In this document: piece by piece, positions 15,064-20,712 of the stretch
Position numbering within the stretch: position 1 is the stretch's first letter
Layout: every line of letters begins with the position of its first letter
DNA from: Maribacter sp.
GTDB taxonomy: Bacteria; Bacteroidota; Bacteroidia; Flavobacteriales; Flavobacteriaceae
NCBI GenBank assembly: GCA_018679695.1
Contig: JAHHKH010000458.1
Coordinates: 1 to 20,712 of the forward strand
Length of the DNA: 20,712 nucleotides
Direction of reading: 5' to 3'
Notes under the pieces: generated by a model
What the model saw: the letters and a program-made list of their open reading frames with translations, nothing else
Database searches by the model: none
What the model was told of the DNA's origin: nothing
Program-made: the position numbers and the translations under genes

Positions 15064-15786
15064 ATGAAATTAGACATATTGGTTTTTGGGTCACACCCCG
15101 ACGACGCGGAACTTGGGGCAGGGGCTACAATTGCGAAAGAAGTCGCCAACGGTAAAAAAGTGGGTATTGTAGATTTGACCCGAGGTGAACTAGGAACAAG
15201 AGGTTCTGCGGAAATCAGGGATCAAGAAGCTAATACCGCGGCTAAAATATTAGGTATTGCAATTCGTGAAAATTTGGAATTTGAAGACGGATTTTTTGCA
15301 AACAATAAGCAACATCAAATGGCAGTGATTCGAATGCTGCGAAAATATCAGCCCGATATCGTCTTATGTAATGCCATTGAAGATCGCCACATTGATCATG
15401 CAAAGGGAAGTAAGTTGGTAAGTGATTCTTGTTTCTTGAGTGGATTGGTTAAAATTGATACAAAAATGGAAGGTGACGACCAATGGCAAGATCCTTGGAG
15501 ACCCAATCATGTGTATCATTATATTCAATGGAGAAATCTTAAACCCGATTTTGTCATAGATGTTTCTGGGTTTATAGACAAAAAAAAGGAAGCTATTTTA
15601 GCTTATTCCTCGCAATTTCATGACCCCGAAAGTAAAGAACCCGAAACCCCCATCAGTAGTAAAAACTTCTTGGATAGTGTTGATTATAGAGCACGGGATT
15701 TAGGCCGATTGATAGGGGTGTCACATGCTGAAGGTTTTACGTCGGAACGTTTTCCTGGAATCAAAAATCTAAACGACCTTATTTAA
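15064..15786 (+). CDS. bshB1: Bacillithiol biosynthesis deacetylase BshB1
   Basis: Zinc-dependent deacetylase that converts N-acetylglucosaminyl-malate to glucosaminyl-malate, the second step of bacillithiol synthesis; BshC then adds cysteine. The 240-residue protein has the PIG-L/LmbE metal motif GSHPDDAELGAG (about 9-20), the segment VDLTRGELGTRGSAEIRDQE typical of BshB1, and the second metal region EDRHIDHAKGS. The C-terminal AEGFTSERFPG also fits BshB1 family members. No signal peptide, so it is cytoplasmic, unlike the large PIG-L protein at 1347-3878. It lies 89 nt after the PLP sulfur enzyme; the gap contains a weak AGGATT/AATCCT hairpin. The stop overlaps the stop of the convergent kinase gene by 4 nt. 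bshA and bshC are not in the window. Confidence 0.93.
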   Translation: MKLDILVFGSHPDDAELGAGATIAKEVANGKKVGIVDLTRGELGTRGSAEIRDQEANTAAKILGIAIRENLEFEDGFFANNKQHQMAVIRMLRKYQPDIVLCNAIEDRHIDHAKGSKLVSDSCFLSGLVKIDTKMEGDDQWQDPWRPNHVYHYIQWRNLKPDFVIDVSGFIDKKKEAILAYSSQFHDPESKEPETPISSKNFLDSVDYRARDLGRLIGVSHAEGFTSERFPGIKNLNDLI

Positions 15787-17873
15787 CCTGCTCTCTGGAA
15801 TTTGTCGCGGAGTTTAGGCAATGTAAAATAAAAACAGGAACCATTTGGCATTAAACTCTCTACCCATATTTTCCCGTTATTCTTCTCAACCATTTCCTTA
15901 CAAAGCGATAATCCCAATCCAGTGCCTTTCTCGTCGTTGGTACCATAAGTGGTAATATTCGAATTCTTTTCAAAGATTTTATTTTGAATCTCAGGATCGA
16001 TCCCAACACCTGTATCCCTCACAGAAATTTCCCAGGTACTACTTCTCTCCATGGCATCAATAGTAATCAAGCCATTTTCAGGAGTAAATTTTAAGGCATT
16101 ACTTATAAGGTTCCGTATAACAATGTCGATCTGATCACCATCAGACCAGGATAGCGTATTGGGTGCCATTTTATTGACAATGTTTATAGATTTGGCTTCG
16201 GCTGTTTCAGAAAGTAGATTAATGTTTTCATTGACCAGATTCTCCAAGGATACAATTCCTGGCTTGGTTACCGATCCATTCATTTGTGTCCGACCCCAAG
16301 AGAGTAGGTTGTTTAGGGTGAATGATATATGCTCAATATCAGAACTTAGTTTAGGAATAAATTGCAAAAACTCCTCACCACCTATCTCACCTTGCTTATA
16401 CAGTTTTAAAAGCCCTTGGAAGGCGGCAATCGGACCTCTAAGATCATGGCCTATAATAGAAAACAGTTTGTCTTTGGTTTCATTGATGTCCCGTAATTCC
16501 TTTTCATTTTCGACCAATTTGGCCGTTTTAATGTAAAGTTCGGTATTCAATCTTTTTTGAATTTTTTCATTTCTTCTAACTATTATAGTAACTGTCAAGA
16601 AAATAATCAGGATAAGTAGTGCCGCATAAATATATCTTTTTTGGCTTGCTAGAGCTTTTGAATTCTCTTCCATCAAGCTTTCCTTTTGTTTTTCAAATTC
16701 CAATTTGGTTACCAACATTGTGATACTCTTTTTGTTTTTGTTGGTAGATATGGTATCGCGCAAGGTTTGGTATATTTCATGGTAACCCAATGCCGACCCA
16801 AAATCTTTCTTGTTCTTGTATATTTTATATAGGGTATTGGCACTTTTTTCCGTTTCCTCATGAAACTTTATTTTTTTGGAAAGCTCAAAGGCTTTTAAGG
16901 CATACTGCTCGGACAAGCTATCATTCCCCTGTCCCAGATAGGCAATGGCAATACCATTCAATAGTGATGTCTCACCTCGATCATCTTCAAGGTTTTCATG
17001 GATCATTTCACTTTGCTTGTAAAAGAACAGGGCCCATTTATTATCTCCCTCCTTCAAATAAGTTTTACCTTTTACCTCATAGGCATAGGCAAGCCAATCC
17101 ATTATTTTATGTTTCTCGAAAGTTGCTATACTGCTATTTACATTGAACATAGCGTATTCCAATTCACCCATATCTGCATAGACCGAAGCAATATTACTCA
17201 TCGTTTCTGCCGAATAAATATCGTTACCAATTTTATCATTGATTCTTTTGACGATTTTATAAAAATGAATAGCCTGGGTATAATTTTTTTGTGTAGCATA
17301 GAGGTTGGCAATATTTTCATTAAGAATGGACAACATGAGGTCATTCCCGGTCGCCGTGGCCAACTCAATACCCTCTAAATACCTACTGAGAGCTTCGGCA
17401 TAATCCCCTTTAAAGTCATAGGCGCCCGCAATACTATTCTTTATATCAATTATAAGGTCCTTGTCCTCTAACTCTTTTGCTTCGGTCAGGGCTTTTTGAT
17501 AGTGGGTTATCGCGTGGTCATAATTTCCTTTATCGATATAGTAGTCACCAATTCCAATCAATGATTTACACTGTCCGTAATCATTGTTGGAAGCCTTACT
17601 TAACTCTAAGGCTTGTTGTGAAAGTAATAAGAGACTATCTGATTTGAAATATCGCATTTCAGAACCTAGATTATTGAGAAGGTCAATATATAAACTATCC
17701 TTGGGATTGAAATTTTGGCTGGAACGGTAATTTTCAATATGTCCCTGCAAACTATCCCTTAAGGATAATTGGGCATTAATTTGGTTGTATCCCAAAAATA
17801 GCAATGTAGCAAGCAAGAAATACTTCTTCAATTTTGATTGGGGTATAGGGTTATTCTTCTGTTTCGCTGACAT
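15783..17873 (-). CDS. TPR-repeat sensor histidine kinase
   Basis: Membrane-bound two-component sensor of 696 residues from the ATG at 17873. A signal peptide (about 1-35, ending NQINAQ) is followed by an extracytoplasmic domain of tetratricopeptide repeats (about 95-340; for example YDHAITHYQKALTEAKEL, and ALSRYLEGIELA). A membrane helix lies near 411-433 (YAALLILIIFLTVTIIV), then a coiled linker and the kinase core: H-box FSIIGHDLRGPI with phospho-acceptor H476, N-box NLISNALKFTPENG, G1 DTGVGID and G2 GTGLGLSL. No receiver or DNA-binding domain is fused and no response regulator lies beside it, so it is an orphan kinase here. The longer frame starting with TTG at 18008 is rejected: it would add 45 residues before the signal peptide. 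Confidence 0.92.
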   Translation of the reverse strand: MSAKQKNNPIPQSKLKKYFLLATLLFLGYNQINAQLSLRDSLQGHIENYRSSQNFNPKDSLYIDLLNNLGSEMRYFKSDSLLLLSQQALELSKASNNDYGQCKSLIGIGDYYIDKGNYDHAITHYQKALTEAKELEDKDLIIDIKNSIAGAYDFKGDYAEALSRYLEGIELATATGNDLMLSILNENIANLYATQKNYTQAIHFYKIVKRINDKIGNDIYSAETMSNIASVYADMGELEYAMFNVNSSIATFEKHKIMDWLAYAYEVKGKTYLKEGDNKWALFFYKQSEMIHENLEDDRGETSLLNGIAIAYLGQGNDSLSEQYALKAFELSKKIKFHEETEKSANTLYKIYKNKKDFGSALGYHEIYQTLRDTISTNKNKKSITMLVTKLEFEKQKESLMEENSKALASQKRYIYAALLILIIFLTVTIIVRRNEKIQKRLNTELYIKTAKLVENEKELRDINETKDKLFSIIGHDLRGPIAAFQGLLKLYKQGEIGGEEFLQFIPKLSSDIEHISFTLNNLLSWGRTQMNGSVTKPGIVSLENLVNENINLLSETAEAKSINIVNKMAPNTLSWSDGDQIDIVIRNLISNALKFTPENGLITIDAMERSSTWEISVRDTGVGIDPEIQNKIFEKNSNITTYGTNDEKGTGLGLSLCKEMVEKNNGKIWVESLMPNGSCFYFTLPKLRDKFQRAG

Positions 17874-17899
17874 CAGATGGAAAATACTTATCGTATTAA

Positions 17900-17929
17900 G
17901 GGAATAAAAATAATTCCCAGTCACTGGGA
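17900..17929. repeat. Two mutually exclusive inverted repeats in the kinase leader
   Basis: TCCCAGT (17915-17921) and ACTGGGA (17923-17929) form a perfect 15-nt palindrome with one central base. ATTCCC (17913-17918) can instead pair with GGGAAT (17900-17905) across a 7-nt spacer. The elements lie 27-57 nt before the kinase ATG at 17873, suitable for an operator or for a small leader switch. Confidence 0.5.
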
Positions 17930-18091
17930 TAAATAATAATTGTTGTGAAAACGCGATTTTTGTGTGTTTTGACCTTAATAGTACGTAGTTTATCGATGTT
18001 TTGGTCAAAATGCAGCTTTATGCACGTTTGTGATACTATTTCAACGGAAAGAATCTTCAATAGATCACTTAAAAAATATACCGGGTTTTAG

Positions 18092-18123
18092 TTGGAAAGA
18101 TCAGTGAAAAAAAATTAACTTTG
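18092..18123 (+). promoter_or_regulatory. Promoter of tRNA-His
   Basis: TAACTTTG (18116-18123) matches TAnnTTTG exactly and a TTG lies at 18092-18094, with 21 nt between them. Transcription would start about 10 nt before the tRNA. Confidence 0.6.
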
Positions 18124-18138
18124 CCACCGCTTAAGATG

Positions 18139-18212
18139 GTGGTTGTAGCTCAGCTGGTTAGAGCGCTGGATTGTGGTTCCAGAGGTCGCCGGTTCGAAAC
18201 CGGTCTTCCACC
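18139..18212 (+). tRNA. tRNA-His (anticodon GTG)
   Basis: The cloverleaf is clear: D arm GCTC...GAGC, anticodon stem CTGGA/TCCAG with loop TTGTGGT (anticodon GTG), variable loop AGGTC, and T arm GCCGG-TTCGAAA-CCGGT. G at 18138 can act as the histidine-specific G-1 opposite C73 (18212). The acceptor stem GTGGTTG / CTTCCAC has two adjacent U-U mismatches (positions 5-68 and 6-67). With C73 assigned, the full CCA tail is not encoded; only C and A follow, so CCA addition is expected after transcription. Confidence 0.95.
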
Positions 18213-18221
18213 CAAAAAATC

Positions 18222-18252
18222 AAAGCCCTAACGTTTACGCTAGGGCTTTTTT
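18222..18252. terminator. Bidirectional terminator between tRNA-His and M28 peptidase
   Basis: AAAGCCCTA (18222-18230) pairs with TAGGGCTTT (18241-18249) around the loop ACGTTTACGC, followed by a T run to 18252. On the other strand the stem is followed by GATTTTTT, so the same hairpin can end the peptidase transcript, whose stop is at 18274. Confidence 0.85.
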
Positions 18253-18273
18253 CATTTTTAAATTTAAGGAATA

Positions 18274-19833
18274 TTATTTCGTAGCCTTATCAACAATTAC
18301 TTTTTGATCACGATTGGCAATTTCCCATGCGGTGTGGAAGATCAATCTAGCCCTATTTTCCAAAAGGTCATAGTTTATTTTATCAGCAGTATCGGATGGC
18401 CTATGGTAATCATCATGGGTTCCATTAAAATAAAATATTATCGGTATGTTGTTCTTGGCAAAATTGTAGTGATCACTTCTGTAATAAAAACGATTAGGAT
18501 CATTTTCATCATTGTATGTATAGTCCAACTCCATATTTGCATACTTCCTATTCACATCTTCAGAAAGTTTATGTAAATCGGTACTTAATTTGTCTGAACC
18601 TATTAAATAAATATAATTACGACCACCTTCACGTTTTGGGTCAATTCTACCGATCATATCAATGTTCAGATTGGCCACGGTTTGGGCGAGTGGAAAAATA
18701 GGCTGGTAGTCTGTATAATATTGCGATCCTAAAAGTCCTTTTTCCTCACCAGTAACATGAAGGAAAACGATAGAACGTTTAGGGCCATGACCAGCTTGGG
18801 ATGCCTGTTTAAATGCTTCGGCAATTTCCAAAAGGGCAACAGTACCTGAGCCATCATCATCTGCACCATTGTTAATTTCACCTTTCTCGGTAACGCCGAT
18901 ATGATCTAGATGCGCAGAGATGATTATATATTCATTGGGATAGGTTGATCCCTTAATCATAGCCACTACGTTTTCCGAGTTGATTGTATTATTTTCAGTT
19001 GTAAGATTTAAATTAATATCAGCACTGACTAATTTCGGATCGCTGTTATTAATGACATCTGGATACAAAGCCGTTGCTGTATTTTCGTTCAATAAAACAC
19101 TTATAAAATCCGCATTTTCAGCTTTTATTGACAGATTGTTGGCGGCCCTTTTTTTCATGCGTTTAAAATAACTCTTATATCGTCCATAGTTGGCCTCATC
19201 GAGATAAAGTATACCCAAGCCACCTTTATCATTAATAACTTTTGAACGCTTACCGAATGCCTCTGATATATTACTCCAGTCAGAGCTTTCATTGGTGCCA
19301 CTAACCTTATAGGTGCCATCTGGGTTTTTAGGCTCGCCAAACTTGACCAATACCAATTTGTCTTTTACCTCCAGATCTTGGTAATCACTATAATTGGCAT
19401 CCTCAATTCCATAACCTGCATAAACAATGTTCTCAAAGGAACCTTCTGCTTTCGAAAATGCAAGAACATCTTGCCCCAATTCATATTCAACTTCATTGAA
19501 AATAACAGTTCCTGAAGGCATTTTTCTGGCTTCGAGAGGTACATTTTGATAGTAGTCACCATCGCCTTTAGCCGCTGGCACACCAATGGAGCGATATTCT
19601 TTCTTTATATATTCCGATGCCATTTTCTGTCCTGGTTGACCTGTTTCCCTACCTTGATATTCGTCAGAGGCATACTCATATAGGTGTTCTTTCAATTCAG
19701 CTTCTGTAATAGTACCCGCAAAACTTACAGGACCTATCGCTGGCTGCTCGGCAATTGTTTTGTCAGGAACAGCTTTTTGTGACGAATTACATGCCACTAC
19801 CAACCCGACTATCATTAAAGCTAATTTCTTCAT
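18274..19833 (-). CDS. M28 family zinc metallopeptidase, lipoprotein
   Basis: Envelope aminopeptidase-type enzyme, 519 residues. The N-terminus MKKLALMIVGLVVAC carries a lipobox with C15, so the mature protein is probably lipid-anchored. A protease-associated (PA) domain occupies about 110-250 (YAGYGIEDANYSDYQDL, then DKLVLVKFGEP). The M28 zinc site follows: H308 in SAHLDHIG, aspartates in NNGADDDGSG (325-327), E363-E364 in TGEEKGLLGSQYY, an Asp in NIDMIGR, and a late histidine in FNGTHDDYHRPSDTADKI. All expected metal ligands seem present, so it should be active. It has its own promoter box and shares a terminator with tRNA-His. The likely role is nutrient peptide trimming outside the inner membrane; natural substrates are unknown. 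Confidence 0.94.
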   Translation of the reverse strand: MKKLALMIVGLVVACNSSQKAVPDKTIAEQPAIGPVSFAGTITEAELKEHLYEYASDEYQGRETGQPGQKMASEYIKKEYRSIGVPAAKGDGDYYQNVPLEARKMPSGTVIFNEVEYELGQDVLAFSKAEGSFENIVYAGYGIEDANYSDYQDLEVKDKLVLVKFGEPKNPDGTYKVSGTNESSDWSNISEAFGKRSKVINDKGGLGILYLDEANYGRYKSYFKRMKKRAANNLSIKAENADFISVLLNENTATALYPDVINNSDPKLVSADINLNLTTENNTINSENVVAMIKGSTYPNEYIIISAHLDHIGVTEKGEINNGADDDGSGTVALLEIAEAFKQASQAGHGPKRSIVFLHVTGEEKGLLGSQYYTDYQPIFPLAQTVANLNIDMIGRIDPKREGGRNYIYLIGSDKLSTDLHKLSEDVNRKYANMELDYTYNDENDPNRFYYRSDHYNFAKNNIPIIFYFNGTHDDYHRPSDTADKINYDLLENRARLIFHTAWEIANRDQKVIVDKATK

Positions 19834-19856
19834 GCTAATTTTCTACTAATCAGCTG

Positions 19857-19864
19857 CAAAAATA
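19857..19864 (-). promoter_or_regulatory. -7 box for the M28 peptidase gene
   Basis: The minus strand reads TATTTTTG, an exact TAnnTTTG match, 23 nt before the ATG at 19833. No TTG is present at the usual -33 distance. Confidence 0.5.
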
Positions 19865-19926
19865 GTGAAAACATTAAGAATGGTATTTCATTTCAATTCA
19901 AATTAATGATAGTAGAACTATTACAA

Positions 19927-20712
19927 CTAGGCGATTATTCGCGTTTTATATTGAGAAGGCGCTATTCCTTTATAACTTTTAAATTGACGATTGAAATTTG
20001 AAATTGAATTGAATCCAGATTTTTCAGAAATTTCGGCTATTGGCAATTCCGTCCCAGTGAGAAGTTGACAGGCATGTTCCAAACGTAATTCAATTAAAAA
20101 CTGGAAGAATGTCTTATGTGTACGGTTCTTAAAAAAACGGCAAAAAGCGTTAGGAGTCATATAGGCAAGATCAGCAACGGTTTCAAGACTGATTTCCGAT
20201 TGATAGTTGTTTAGAACGAACTCAAAGATCGCTTGTAAACGTTGGCCATCGCGATTACCTATTTTCTTCGGATAAACAAATCGTGTCAATATTTCGCGCT
20301 CAGCCTTACAGAGAATTTTGATCAGCATTAAGAGATTTATGAATCGGGTCAATTTATCTTGTTTCGGGAAATTAATCATTAATCCATTTACAAAATCCTT
20401 ATCCGATAGTAATCTAAAACCATCATTGGCTATTTCAAAAAAAGAACGGATCGACTCAAGATCAGCAAGATTGAAAAAATCAGATCCAAAGGAATCCCTT
20501 GTAAAAAAGAGAGAGATCATTTTTACATGGGAATGGGTCTTTTCATTTTGAAAGAGATGCGGACAATTAGACCCGATCACAAAGAAATCACCTTCCTTAA
20601 AGTTATGGATACTATCCCCGGCAATTAACTTTCCATGCCCTTTTGAAATAAGGCTCAATTGTATTTCTTCATGTGCATGCAATTGGTTGTAAAACATTTC
20701 CGCTTCATCAAC
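19927..20712 (-). CDS. AraC family transcriptional regulator with cupin domain, 5' end outside window
   Basis: DNA-binding regulator, probably sugar- or metabolite-responsive. The frame is open to the right edge (VDEAEMFYNQ upstream of the methionine at 20697), so that methionine is likely internal and the true start lies outside. The N-terminal half is a cupin-type sensor domain: HAHEEIQLSLISKGHGKLIA, then FKEGDFFVIGSNCPHLF. The C-terminal about 100 residues hold two helix-turn-helix units: LETVADLAYMTPNAFCRFFK and IAEISEKSGFNSISNFNRQF, ending in the usual YKGIAPSQYK. The peptidase gene lies 93 nt downstream on the same strand but has its own promoter box. Its target, perhaps genes to the right of the window, cannot be told. 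Confidence 0.92.
   Translation of the reverse strand, partial: VDEAEMFYNQLHAHEEIQLSLISKGHGKLIAGDSIHNFKEGDFFVIGSNCPHLFQNEKTHSHVKMISLFFTRDSFGSDFFNLADLESIRSFFEIANDGFRLLSDKDFVNGLMINFPKQDKLTRFINLLMLIKILCKAEREILTRFVYPKKIGNRDGQRLQAIFEFVLNNYQSEISLETVADLAYMTPNAFCRFFKNRTHKTFFQFLIELRLEHACQLLTGTELPIAEISEKSGFNSISNFNRQFKSYKGIAPSQYKTRIIA

Noticed and set aside
17874..18008. TTG-initiated 45-residue extension of the histidine kinase
   Set aside because: It would bury the signal peptide inside the protein; the ATG at 17873 gives a normal export signal at the N-terminus.
15783..20712. Possible defence or secretion island at the right end
   Set aside because: The kinase, tRNA, M28 peptidase and AraC regulator are ordinary chromosomal families; there is no integrase, attachment-site repeat of the tRNA 3' end, or composition shift.

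Overview
This 20.7 kb window looks like chromosomal DNA of a Flavobacteriaceae member (Bacteroidetes), probably a marine genus. The evidence is low G+C, promoter boxes of the Bacteroidetes type TAnnTTTG in place of TATAAT, very few Shine-Dalgarno sequences, and typical families: a DUF6090 membrane protein, a fused CcsB-CcsA cytochrome c assembly protein, bacillithiol deacetylase BshB1, and a TPR-containing histidine kinase. There is no prophage, transposon, integron or CRISPR array. The region reads as ordinary core genome, with interesting detail mostly in the gaps.

Layout. (1) Positions 1-3878, minus strand: a tight operon of a secreted PIG-L deacetylase, a previously easy-to-miss 33-residue membrane microprotein (1243-1344), and a sodium:solute symporter cut by the window edge. 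(2) 3963-7343, minus strand: a five-gene run DUF2520 oxidoreductase-like / kdsC / maf / unknown exported protein / small MscS-type channel, with overlaps or gaps of 3-29 nt. (3) 7344-7721: divergent gap with a strong minus-strand terminator that has no annotated gene to terminate. (4) 7722-10898, plus: ccsBA, with a terminator that includes its own stop codon. (5) 10970-11734, minus: DUF6090 protein. (6) 11735-12292: a 558-nt gap holding a dyad next to the DUF6090 gene and a candidate structured leader RNA plus terminator before a MATE transporter. (7) 12293-15786, plus: MATE transporter, a cystathionine-synthase/lyase-family PLP enzyme, and bshB1. (8) 15783-17873, minus: TPR histidine kinase whose stop codon overlaps that of bshB1. 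(9) 18139-18212, plus: tRNA-His with its own promoter and a bidirectional terminator. (10) 18274-19833, minus: M28 lipoprotein peptidase. (11) 19927-20712, minus: AraC-type regulator, cut by the window edge.

How the genes may work together: the first operon suggests extracytoplasmic deacetylation of an amino sugar followed by sodium-driven uptake. kdsC serves Kdo synthesis for lipopolysaccharide, and Maf is a nucleotide house-cleaning enzyme. The PLP enzyme (sulfur amino acids) beside bshB1 (bacillithiol) suggests a thiol-related pairing, though each has its own leader. CcsBA builds c-type cytochromes for respiration. No complete novel system was found. The best leads for undescribed biology are the microprotein of the symporter operon, the candidate leader RNA before the MATE gene, and the orphan small transcription unit at about 7416-7621.
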